A stretch of 64,000 nt of DNA from Leptospira sp. WS58.C1. Its GTDB lineage: Bacteria; Spirochaetota; Leptospiria; Leptospirales; Leptospiraceae. Where the stretch lies: the NCBI RefSeq assembly GCF_040833995.1, contig NZ_CP162137.1:2712001-2776000 (forward strand). Reading direction: 5' to 3'. This document shows, piece by piece, positions 55,257-62,734 of this stretch. The notes beneath the pieces are model-generated. The model had not been told where the DNA came from. It was given only the letters and a program-made list of their open reading frames with translations, and did no database searches. Each line of letters begins with the position of its first letter. Position 1 is the first letter of the stretch. Position numbers and translations under genes: made by a program.

Positions 55257-56225
55257 ATGCAGGTCTATTTCACTGAGATTTTCCGCTCACTTCTGAGTCC
55301 GATCCGGATCATATTTCTTCCTGCGGTAAAAATATATTGGTTCTATATTTTCAGTTCGATCTTGATCACATTTTTGTTGATCGTCTGGAGAGCATGGAAA
55401 GAAAAAGGATTTAGACCCAAGGAATATCTACGCGAAAATTTATCCGGAAAGATCTGGTTACATAAATCCGCTCTGGTCGATTATAAATATTATTTCGTAA
55501 ATACTTTCTTATTCGCGCTACTCTTCAGTTATTTCGTTATCTCAGGTGCAACAGTATCCGCTTTCGTAAACGGCGCTTTATCTAAGGTTTTCGGAGACAT
55601 CAAAAACCCACTTTCTCCGGGAACCTTCTTCATCTTTCTATATTCCATCTTATTTTGGTTGGCGAACGATTTCGGAAGATTTTTTGCTCATTGGCTGCTC
55701 CACAAGACCTTCCTTTGGGAATTCCACAAATTACATCACTCCGCTAAAGTATTAAATCCGCTTACGGTATATAGAGTACATCCTGTGGAGGCGATCTTAG
55801 TGAACTCATTAGGCGCTCTTTGCTCCGGCATCGTTACCGGGATCGCCATATTTCTTTTTCCGAATGGGATCAATATGTTGTCCTTCTTAGGAGTGAACTT
55901 AGGGATTTTTGTATTCAATCTATACGCTAATTTAAGACATTCTCATATAGGTCTTAGATTTCCCGGATGGTTGAGTCGGATACTTTTGAGTCCCGCTCAA
56001 CATCAGATCCATCATAGCACTAACGTTTATCTTCAGAATAAGAACATAGGCGTATCTTTCGCATTTTGGGATATTCTTTTCGGAAGCCTTTATATTCCAA
56101 AAGAAGGAGAAGCGGAACGTACGGTTTTCGGTTTAGAGGAAGAAGATCCGAACTTTCGTAATTTGTTTCAGATCTATTTTTTACCTTTCGGGAAAATATT
56201 AGACAAACTCAAATCCAGATCTTGA
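55257..56225 (+). CDS. Sterol desaturase/fatty acid hydroxylase-family membrane protein
   Basis: A 322-residue integral membrane di-iron protein. The three His boxes are intact: HWLLH, HKLHH and HQIHH, with an extra HSHIG. Five or so transmembrane helices surround them. Family members hydroxylate or desaturate lipids using O2. It is co-transcribed with nnrS (5-base gap). Why an O2-dependent lipid enzyme sits with an anaerobic gene is unclear; it may modify membrane lipids during oxygen transitions. Confidence 0.9.
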   Translation: MQVYFTEIFRSLLSPIRIIFLPAVKIYWFYIFSSILITFLLIVWRAWKEKGFRPKEYLRENLSGKIWLHKSALVDYKYYFVNTFLFALLFSYFVISGATVSAFVNGALSKVFGDIKNPLSPGTFFIFLYSILFWLANDFGRFFAHWLLHKTFLWEFHKLHHSAKVLNPLTVYRVHPVEAILVNSLGALCSGIVTGIAIFLFPNGINMLSFLGVNLGIFVFNLYANLRHSHIGLRFPGWLSRILLSPAQHQIHHSTNVYLQNKNIGVSFAFWDILFGSLYIPKEGEAERTVFGLEEEDPNFRNLFQIYFLPFGKILDKLKSRS

Positions 56226-56264
56226 GATAAATCAAAACCATAAAAAGGGTTTTCAGTCATCCGG

Positions 56265-56280
56265 ATTGATCGTAATCAAT
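56265..56280. promoter_or_regulatory. FNR/DNR-type box before the His/Cys-rich gene
   Basis: ATTGAT-CGTA-ATCAAT is a perfect palindrome with the TTGAT-N4-ATCAA core at 56266-56279, 50 bases before the next start codon. A weaker relative, TTGAG-ATAA-ATCAA, lies at 56222-56235 over the stop of the preceding gene. Together with the box before nnrS this argues for coordinated anaerobic control. Confidence 0.78.
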
Positions 56281-56330
56281 GCAATGTACGATCACCGGAG
56301 GCTAAACTTAATTCGTTAGAGTCTTTCGAG

Positions 56331-56783
56331 ATGAAAACGATTACTGCTTGGTTTTTAACTCTGATCTTTTTTCCGCGCCTGCTTGTTCCTGCAGAAGGCA
56401 GCGTATTTGAAAAATTATTCTTAGGAAATTCCATCTGTCTCTGTAATCATAATTCCAACAAAGAAACTCATCCAAACAGGGAAGATGATTTTTTCCGAAC
56501 CAAGACAGACTTAGCTAAATCTTCCGGCTCTGAAAAACAAGATCGTCCTAATTGTCACTCGAGTTCGGAAACAGTTGTTCATGAATGTGCATGCAAAAAG
56601 GAGAATGGCAATAGGATCTTCTCTCAAATCAGGATCTTTTCCTATTATGTAATCACCCCTCGTATCTATATCGTTCCTACTCCCGGAAATACTTTTAAAA
56701 TAAAAGATCTATATTCCGGAGAATTATCCGAAGCTCATACTCAAAAGATTAAACGCCCGCCTAAACTTCTTTCCATAGCTTGA
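56331..56783 (+). CDS. Small exported His/Cys-rich protein
   Basis: A 150-residue protein with a signal-like hydrophobic N-terminus (ITAWFLTLIFFPRLLVPAEG). Two Cys/His clusters follow: CLCNHNSNKETHPN (from residue 36) and CHSSSETVVHECACKK (from about residue 75), both plausible copper sites. The rest is charged, with a hydrophobic segment near residues 99-113. It heads a three-gene plus-strand set of metal-ligand-rich proteins and has FNR/DNR boxes upstream. No family name is known to me; a copper role is inferred from composition and the nearby nos operon. Confidence 0.65.
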   Translation: MKTITAWFLTLIFFPRLLVPAEGSVFEKLFLGNSICLCNHNSNKETHPNREDDFFRTKTDLAKSSGSEKQDRPNCHSSSETVVHECACKKENGNRIFSQIRIFSYYVITPRIYIVPTPGNTFKIKDLYSGELSEAHTQKIKRPPKLLSIA

Positions 56784-56861
56784 CGTCTTCGCCTCTCTAA
56801 ACCGCCCAGGCTGTTTCAGGGGGATATTAAGTATATATTTCTAATATAAAGGAAAGTAAAT

Positions 56862-57644
56862 ATGTTATCTCGTTATATTTCTATAACCGCGATCCTACTC
56901 GCATTCTTCTGTTTTGACTGTTCCCAGTTGGGTTCCTTATCGAACGGAACTTCTTCCGAGCAACAATTGATGCAGACTCTTGTTTTAGGAGTGGCTGCCA
57001 AGGAAGGTTGCTCCATCCAAAATTTAACTCCAATTTCGAATACTCTCTCTTATGTGCATCCCACACGCACAAGATATGAGATCCAAAATTGTACTCCTAA
57101 CAATTTAGAAGGACTTGGCTTTACCGGTAATACTTCTCACTTAGAGAAGGGACTGAGCGGTCATTCTTCCGATTCAGTATTTTCCAGTTCAGGTAATGTT
57201 GTTCTTCCTAGTTCAAATGGTGGAACAAATATAGAAGTTTCCTTTTCACTAGAATCCGGCGGAAGTCTGACTGCATATGTATACGGCTCCGGGTCTCCGA
57301 TTTCAGGCCCTGCATTTCGACTAACGGATTCAGGTAAGGAACAATTTTATTCGGATATGTCCGGAAACTTTGAAACTGTAAGCAAGGGAACCTCTGCCTT
57401 GACCCCAGATACGAATTATGTGTATTGTATCGATTTTCAATATGCGAGTTCAGAACAATGGATCAATGCCTGGCCTAAAGCCTGCTCAGAGGTAAGCCAA
57501 TCGGAACGGAGCTCCATGATGATGTTCCCTATCATGCAGATGATGGATATTCCTGTCTATTCCGGAAATCGGATCGGCTTCATACTGAATGGAGCAAAAC
57601 TAACGTCTTTTACGATCGGTTCGATTTTGTCCCAAGTCGATTGA
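56862..57644 (+). CDS. Lipoprotein with C-terminal Met-rich segment
   Basis: A 260-residue lipoprotein (AILLAFFCFDC, Cys at 20). The central region is Ser/Gly-rich and beta-like. Near residues 220-235 there is a Met cluster (MMMFPIMQMMDIP), the kind of soft-metal site seen in copper-transport proteins. Three Cys in the mature part may pair. AAAGGAAAG precedes the start. A strong terminator follows 12 bases after the stop, and the next gene in the same direction begins just beyond it. Confidence 0.7.
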   Translation: MLSRYISITAILLAFFCFDCSQLGSLSNGTSSEQQLMQTLVLGVAAKEGCSIQNLTPISNTLSYVHPTRTRYEIQNCTPNNLEGLGFTGNTSHLEKGLSGHSSDSVFSSSGNVVLPSSNGGTNIEVSFSLESGGSLTAYVYGSGSPISGPAFRLTDSGKEQFYSDMSGNFETVSKGTSALTPDTNYVYCIDFQYASSEQWINAWPKACSEVSQSERSSMMMFPIMQMMDIPVYSGNRIGFILNGAKLTSFTIGSILSQVD

Positions 57645-57655
57645 TCGTTTCCACT

Positions 57656-57683
57656 GGGGCCGCTAAGCGGCCCTCTTTTTTTT
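57656..57683 (+). terminator. Strong terminator/attenuator between the lipoprotein and OMP genes
   Basis: GGGCCGC (57657-57663), loop TAA, GCGGCCC (57667-57673), then TCTTTTTTTTT. It is the strongest intrinsic terminator in the window. The next gene (57706) is co-directional with only 22 bases between. Confidence 0.9.
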
Positions 57684-57705
57684 ATCCGGATACTCGGAGG
57701 TAATC

Positions 57706-58863
57706 ATGAAGTATCGCGTTTATATAACAGTTCTTCTAATTATATTTTCATTTCATAATATTCTTTCGGATGAGATCGATATGCAAAAAGCGGCAGAAGG
57801 AATAGATCCTCACGCGCAGCATCGCAAAGAATCCAAAGAACAAAGTCACCATCATGAATTTAGAGCGGATCAGGTCTCCCCCGCAGGCCTAATGTTCCCT
57901 CATGTGCATAAAAAGGGTTCCTGGGTTTTAGATTTTCGTTATATGGGAATGCAGATGTCAGGCCTTTTAAACGGAAACAAGTCCATGGGAACTTATGAAA
58001 CCCTTTGGTTCCCTCAATTTGATCCAAGCGTTTCTATGCCGACGGGAAGTTTACTAACGGGAGGTCCAAGTATTCCCCAAACTTCTGCGAACGGATATAG
58101 ATATATGTCAGTTCCCAAATCCATGTTAATGGAATCTTATATGACAAGCGCAATGTATGGGATCTCGGACGACACGATGATCATGTTCATGGTTCCTGTC
58201 GTAAAAAACCAAATGCTGATGGAGACTAGTAACTTCGATTCTTCCGCAATGAAGTCCGGGGGAGTTGGGGACATTACTTTATCTGCGGCTCATCGTTTTC
58301 TAAAACGGAATGACCATGAATTTTTTCTGAATTTCGGGATCTCACTTCCTACAGGCTCGATCGATGAACGGGACTGGATGCCGATGATGGGAAACCAAAA
58401 AGTCCCTTATAATATGCAACCCGGAACTGGAACGATCAATTATTTACCTGGGATCGCATATTCGGGAAAATCGAATCGTTTCTCTTGGGGATTAGGAGCA
58501 AATGCAAATTTGCGTAGTTCCAAAAATCAGAACCAATACCGTTTTGGAAATATATACGAACTGAATTCTTGGATCGCTTACTCCTTATTTTCTTGGGCAA
58601 GCGTTTCTATTCGAGTCCAAGCACTTTATTGGGATAATATCAAAGGACAAGACGGTTCATTAGATCCGAAGATGGATCCTCAAAACGATCCTAATCGACA
58701 AGGAGGAAATCGCACAGACGCGTTAGTCGGTATGAATTTTCTTATGGAAGAAGGAATTCGATTCGGTTTCGAAGCAGGAAAACCCTTTCACCAGCATCTG
58801 AACGGGCCTCAACTTGCTATGCAGACCATCTTCAACGTATTTGTTCGTTATGAACTAAATTAA
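57706..58863 (+). CDS. Met/His-rich outer-membrane transporter-like protein
   Basis: A 385-residue protein with a signal peptide (VYITVLLIIFSFHNILS). A His-rich N-terminal stretch (PHAQHRKESKEQSHHHEF, residues 34-51) precedes a beta-barrel of the phenol-degradation MetA/transporter type (GVGDITLSAAHRFL, LGISLPTGSI-like strand, C-terminal NVFVRYELN). Met clusters are striking: YMGMQMSG, MLMESYMTSAMYG, MIMFMVP and DWMPMMGN. Such outer-membrane proteins are often found with copper genes. CGGAGG precedes the start. Converges with nosY across a terminator. Confidence 0.8.
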   Translation: MKYRVYITVLLIIFSFHNILSDEIDMQKAAEGIDPHAQHRKESKEQSHHHEFRADQVSPAGLMFPHVHKKGSWVLDFRYMGMQMSGLLNGNKSMGTYETLWFPQFDPSVSMPTGSLLTGGPSIPQTSANGYRYMSVPKSMLMESYMTSAMYGISDDTMIMFMVPVVKNQMLMETSNFDSSAMKSGGVGDITLSAAHRFLKRNDHEFFLNFGISLPTGSIDERDWMPMMGNQKVPYNMQPGTGTINYLPGIAYSGKSNRFSWGLGANANLRSSKNQNQYRFGNIYELNSWIAYSLFSWASVSIRVQALYWDNIKGQDGSLDPKMDPQNDPNRQGGNRTDALVGMNFLMEEGIRFGFEAGKPFHQHLNGPQLAMQTIFNVFVRYELN

Positions 58864-58873
58864 TACTTAGTGT

Positions 58874-58912
58874 AGAAGGCCCCAGATCTATTCCGATTGA
58901 GGGCCTTCTTTC
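58874..58912 (+). terminator. Terminator between the OMP gene and nosY
   Basis: AGAAGGCCC (58874-58882) and GGGCCTTCT (58901-58909) form a 9-base stem with an 18-base loop, followed by TTCTTG. It lies between convergent genes and is oriented best for the plus-strand gene. Confidence 0.75.
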
Positions 58913-58918
58913 TTGTTC

Positions 58919-59704
58919 CTAAAAATTCCGAACTAAAAACCTTTTATAAGAAATGCTGAGAGGCATCACAACCCAAAAGGCTAAAAACAAAATAGACAAA
59001 ACAATAACGAGCGAAGTACCCAAACTCCTAATAAGAAACGCGCCGGAAAATCCAAGCAATACGGAAGCCTTTGTCTGAAGGATGATCAAGATCCTTACCA
59101 GATCGACCGGGTTAAACAAAATGACGAGTAACGCAGGAATCTCTACCGGATAATCTCCTAAGTAAATACTCAACATAAAGACGAAAGAATCAAAAAGTAA
59201 AAAGAAATAGAGCCATACGAGTAAGGCTCCGGAAACGATCAATTCTCCTTTTTTAAAAAAGGAAGCCAATAAAAAACCTAAAGAAACAAAAACTAAGATC
59301 AATATACTTCCGAATAGGATCAATTCCATGAACAAGATCGCAAATTTTGGATCGCTGAAAAAAAGAGGAACTCCTGGAATTCCGAGTCCTACCAGAAAAC
59401 TTAAAAACAGAGATAAACTGACCCCGCAATATTTTCCAAAGAAGTATCGGGATCTGGTCAATGATTTGGAAAGAAGCACTTCTGCAAAAGGAAGTGAATC
59501 GTTGAATGTCAATCCAGCAAATGTAATGGAAAATAAAGGAACTATAAATAAGACCAAATTCATTTGGCTTACGACAAGTCTTCCCCCGCTTTCGTCCCCG
59601 AAATAGTTGAGCGCTCCTGCTGCAACTGCAAGAAAGCCTGCAAAAACAAACATCCATTTGCTTCGGATATTTTCCCTTAATTCGAATAGGATCAGTTCGT
59701 TCAT
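58919..59704 (-). CDS. nosY: Nitrous-oxide reductase maturation ABC permease NosY
   Basis: A membrane permease of 261 residues from the ATG at 59704. That start overlaps the nosF stop by 4 bases (ATGA) and begins MNELILFELREN as in other NosY; the upstream frame to 59731 is less likely. Six transmembrane helices are visible, with GLTFNDSLPFAEVLLSKS after the second, a typical NosY loop. With NosF and NosD it forms the ABC machinery needed to build the copper centres of NosZ. Last gene of the nos operon. Confidence 0.92.
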   Translation of the reverse strand: MNELILFELRENIRSKWMFVFAGFLAVAAGALNYFGDESGGRLVVSQMNLVLFIVPLFSITFAGLTFNDSLPFAEVLLSKSLTRSRYFFGKYCGVSLSLFLSFLVGLGIPGVPLFFSDPKFAILFMELILFGSILILVFVSLGFLLASFFKKGELIVSGALLVWLYFFLLFDSFVFMLSIYLGDYPVEIPALLVILFNPVDLVRILIILQTKASVLLGFSGAFLIRSLGTSLVIVLSILFLAFWVVMPLSISYKRFLVRNF

Positions 59705-60411
59705 TTTCTTTCTAAGTACTCTGTATTCCAAAATTCCATCAATGTATTCTGAAGATTCCCTCGATCTTTACTCTTTACGAAATTTTCCGGAGAATCATCG
59801 ATCAATAAAGAACCTTCCGACATAAGTAAAAAACGATCCGCGATCTCTTCTACTTCGGTCAGGATATGAGTGGAAAAAACGAGTAAGGCTCCCTCTTTCT
59901 TTTTCCGAAGTAATATTTCTTTTAAAAGATTCGAGATATAAGGATCTAAACTCGCAGTAGGTTCATCTACGATATACACAGGCTTTCGAGCCGAAAAACA
60001 TTGCAGAATATTCACTTTTTGTTTTGTTCCTCCGGACAAGGAACCAAACTTCACGTTTTCATAATCCTTTAGCCCAAGCAGATCGAATAATTCACGGAAT
60101 TCTTTCGGATCGGAAGGCTCCAGTCTTTTCAGAAAGTCCACAAGCTCGGATACCTTTACATTTTTAGGAAATAAAGGAGCTTGGGGCATGTATCCTATCT
60201 TGGAAATTCCGTATCCTTCTTCTTTTGTTTTAAATTCTATCTTTCCGCGGCTCGGTTTCACTAAACCTACGATACTTTTGAGTACGGAACTTTTTCCGGA
60301 CCCATTCGGACCGATCAAAGATAGAATATTCCCTTTCTCTGCATCGAAGGAGATCCCTTTAACGGCGAGCGATTTCCCGTATTGAACGGTTAAGTCCCTT
60401 ACCAGCATCAT
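59701..60411 (-). CDS. nosF: Nitrous-oxide reductase maturation ATPase NosF
   Basis: A 236-residue ABC ATPase. Walker A GPNGSGKS (residues 34-41), Q-loop YMPQAP (74-79), signature LSGGTKQK (125-132), Walker B VYIVDE (145-150) and the H-loop His in STHILTEVEE are all present. The signature variant GGTKQ is common in NosF. It powers NosY and engages NosD. Its start overlaps nosD by 4 bases and its end overlaps nosY by 4 bases. Confidence 0.95.
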   Translation of the reverse strand: MMLVRDLTVQYGKSLAVKGISFDAEKGNILSLIGPNGSGKSSVLKSIVGLVKPSRGKIEFKTKEEGYGISKIGYMPQAPLFPKNVKVSELVDFLKRLEPSDPKEFRELFDLLGLKDYENVKFGSLSGGTKQKVNILQCFSARKPVYIVDEPTASLDPYISNLLKEILLRKKKEGALLVFSTHILTEVEEIADRFLLMSEGSLLIDDSPENFVKSKDRGNLQNTLMEFWNTEYLERK

Positions 60412-61703
60412 ACATGACCTCTCATCATCGGTTTTGGGTCTTCCAGATCGATTGGTGTAACGATCGGGAACGCTTTTTCGATGGCCTGCAAAAAATTCAC
60501 AATCGGAGAATTGTATAGAACCATTAGAAAAGGATAAACTACCACCCAGTATCCGAAAAAGTGGACCGGCTTATGAGGAATGTCCCCGAATTTATCGAGA
60601 TCCAGATCATAACCGTCGTAACTATCCCAATAATTCTCTTTAAATGAATTCGTACTATGTTTGGTATTCGTGCTGATATCGAATACATTCTCTTTAAATT
60701 CATTTTTCACAAATTGATTAGATTCACTATTTCCTAATATTCTCACTCCCCATCCGTTATCTTTCAGATCATTATGGGTAAAATAATTACGATTGCATCC
60801 GTCTGCGAAGACCGCCACAGTATTATGTACGAATGAGTTTTTTGTAAGAATACTCTCGGAGATTTCCTTTAACAAAAGTCCGTAAGAACTATCTCCCCAA
60901 TTATTCTCAAAACGATTATTTTCGATGAGTATATTTTTACTGTACATTACGGCAACCCCAGCGGAGTTGCTCTCAAATCTATTCCCTCTAAAATCGTTAT
61001 CCGAAGAAAACATAAAATGCATTCCGTAACGGATATTATCGTGAGAAAAATTTTCCTCTATCTTGAGATTACTCGAAAATTCCAGATAGATCCCGTCCCT
61101 ATGCTTTTTCAATTCGTTCCTTTCGATCTGTATTCCTTTAGAAGACCAAAGATGGATCCCATTCCCGCCTGAAACTTCATTTACAGCATTTCCAGAAGAA
61201 GTATTTCCTCGAATATTACAATCCTCCACTTCCGCCAAATAGATCGCGTATGCGTTATCTTCGAAGACGTTATTCTCGATCGCACAGTATTTTACTTTTT
61301 CTGCATGTATTCCCGCATATTCCGAGGTATCGGAAACTCCGCCCCCAATAATACTCAATCCTCGGATCTCTACCTTATTGGATCGAATATCAAGCACATG
61401 TTTTTCTTTCAGTCCATCCAAAACAGCGCCGGCAGAACCTTCTAAAATTAAAGGTTTTGAGATTGATATCATACCCTCTCGATAGATCCCTTTTCCGATC
61501 CGGATCGTATCTCCCGGATTTGCAGACTCGATCGCAGTCTGTATAGAAGTGAAGTTACACTTCTCCTTACATACTTCTAGTCCTTTGGAAAAAATATCAG
61601 AAGGAGCAAAACATAAAAAGAAGAAGGCGAACATCGCAATAAGTCGCGAGAATCCGAGATTGATCCGAAAATTTATACGATCCAAATCAATAATCTTTTT
61701 CAT
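60408..61703 (-). CDS. nosD: Periplasmic copper-processing protein NosD
   Basis: A 431-residue right-handed beta-helix protein. After a basic N-terminus and signal segment (IAMFAFFFLCFAPSDIFS) come IQTAIESANPGDTIRIGKGIY, the standard opening of the NosD/CASH fold, and many stacked repeats with NxF/GI pattern (IENNVFEDNAYAIYL, IERNELKKHRDGIYL). The C-terminus carries YWDSYDGYDLDLDKFGDIP, characteristic of NosD. A final hydrophobic stretch (YWVVVYPFLMVLY) may touch the membrane. It works with NosF/NosY in NosZ copper-site assembly. The start overlaps nosL by 17 bases. Confidence 0.95.
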   Translation of the reverse strand: MKKIIDLDRINFRINLGFSRLIAMFAFFFLCFAPSDIFSKGLEVCKEKCNFTSIQTAIESANPGDTIRIGKGIYREGMISISKPLILEGSAGAVLDGLKEKHVLDIRSNKVEIRGLSIIGGGVSDTSEYAGIHAEKVKYCAIENNVFEDNAYAIYLAEVEDCNIRGNTSSGNAVNEVSGGNGIHLWSSKGIQIERNELKKHRDGIYLEFSSNLKIEENFSHDNIRYGMHFMFSSDNDFRGNRFESNSAGVAVMYSKNILIENNRFENNWGDSSYGLLLKEISESILTKNSFVHNTVAVFADGCNRNYFTHNDLKDNGWGVRILGNSESNQFVKNEFKENVFDISTNTKHSTNSFKENYWDSYDGYDLDLDKFGDIPHKPVHFFGYWVVVYPFLMVLYNSPIVNFLQAIEKAFPIVTPIDLEDPKPMMRGHV

Positions 61704-62127
61704 CGTTACGACTCCAGACAGAGCCCTTATGAGAATTCAGAAAATTTTTGGCTCGATCCATAGAGGAGAATGCCCCAAGACCTTCTCCCATGGGAGAACG
61801 TAGTTCTGAAGAACGGACGAGCACAGCTGCTTTTTCAGATAACATTCGATCCGGATTTTCATAGTCCGCAAACCAAACTGATCCGGAAGAATACCTTTCG
61901 GATTTCTCGAAAGAATGAGAACATTCTATGGAATCGAAATAGTATCTTCTTCCCTTTTCTGTCAATAACTGAGAATGGAAACGTTTATCCACAATCGCCA
62001 TAGAACAATGAGCGCAAAGTTCTCTTCCGAATTCGGGAAGTTTCGGTTCTCTTTTAGAACAGAAAACCGAAACCGATACTACCGATAGTAATAGAATAAC
62101 CGGAAAACCGGATCTATTTAGTAACAT
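61687..62127 (-). CDS. nosL: Copper chaperone lipoprotein NosL
   Basis: A 146-residue lipoprotein (LLLSVVSVSVFC, lipid Cys at 23). It has the NosL copper motif CAHCSM at residues 38-43, followed by AIVDKRFHSQL and FDSIECSHSF. NosL binds Cu(I) and delivers it to the NosZ CuZ site. It overlaps the upstream membrane-protein gene by 14 bases and nosD by 17 bases, indicating tight translational coupling. Confidence 0.95.
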   Translation of the reverse strand: MLLNRSGFPVILLLSVVSVSVFCSKREPKLPEFGRELCAHCSMAIVDKRFHSQLLTEKGRRYYFDSIECSHSFEKSERYSSGSVWFADYENPDRMLSEKAAVLVRSSELRSPMGEGLGAFSSMDRAKNFLNSHKGSVWSRNDEKDY

Positions 62128-62722
62128 CTATCCTCCTCTTCTCGCTCCATATCACAAAAACAAGGATACCAAGCGAAACAAATAGAATGATCCCTCCCCA
62201 AGAAGGAAAACTACAGGCGGTGATATTCAACATTTCCTTACATCCCAAAAGTGGAGGCTGGTAAGCCATACCAGGGACCACGATCGGAGCGTCCGGATTC
62301 AGATTATGCCCGTAATTATACTCCCATCTCCAAAAATCGTACATTCCCAGGATTCCTAATATTATAATATTCAGAATTCCTAAAATAACTAGATACACTT
62401 TAGGATGAAGAAAGGTAACGAACGCGCCGAAGATCAAAAATCCTAAAACATAGGGCATAAACAATAATTCCGGAACGGATTCCGAAACGATCTCATGCAT
62501 TCCTATATAATGGTTTAACAAATTGATATTCTGAAGATCGTAGGGAGAAGATCCTGTGATCTTATCGATCCAGATCCTCATTCCCAAACCCTCCGGATAC
62601 TGAGGAGCATCCAAGGAGATATGCCAGATAGGCAAAAAATAAACCGATACAAGCAAAAGACCGACTCCTAAAATTAGGAGCCGGTTCATTTTCGAGATCT
62701 TCTTTAATAGAAGTTCCTGCAT
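62114..62722 (-). CDS. Membrane protein of clade II nos operons (function unknown)
   Basis: A 202-residue protein with five to six transmembrane helices. The first extracytoplasmic loop has SLDAPQYPEGLGMRIW, and the next NINLLNHYIGMHEI; both resemble a family found directly after nosZ in Bacteroidetes and other clade II (Sec-type) nos clusters, by recall. A later loop has two Cys (LLGCKEMLNITACSF). It begins 12 bases after nosZ and overlaps nosL. It may be an electron-transfer or copper-handling partner; no cofactor motif is evident. Confidence 0.78.
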   Translation of the reverse strand: MQELLLKKISKMNRLLILGVGLLLVSVYFLPIWHISLDAPQYPEGLGMRIWIDKITGSSPYDLQNINLLNHYIGMHEIVSESVPELLFMPYVLGFLIFGAFVTFLHPKVYLVILGILNIIILGILGMYDFWRWEYNYGHNLNPDAPIVVPGMAYQPPLLGCKEMLNITACSFPSWGGIILFVSLGILVFVIWSEKRRIDVTK

Positions 62723-62734
62723 AAGATCCCTCGT

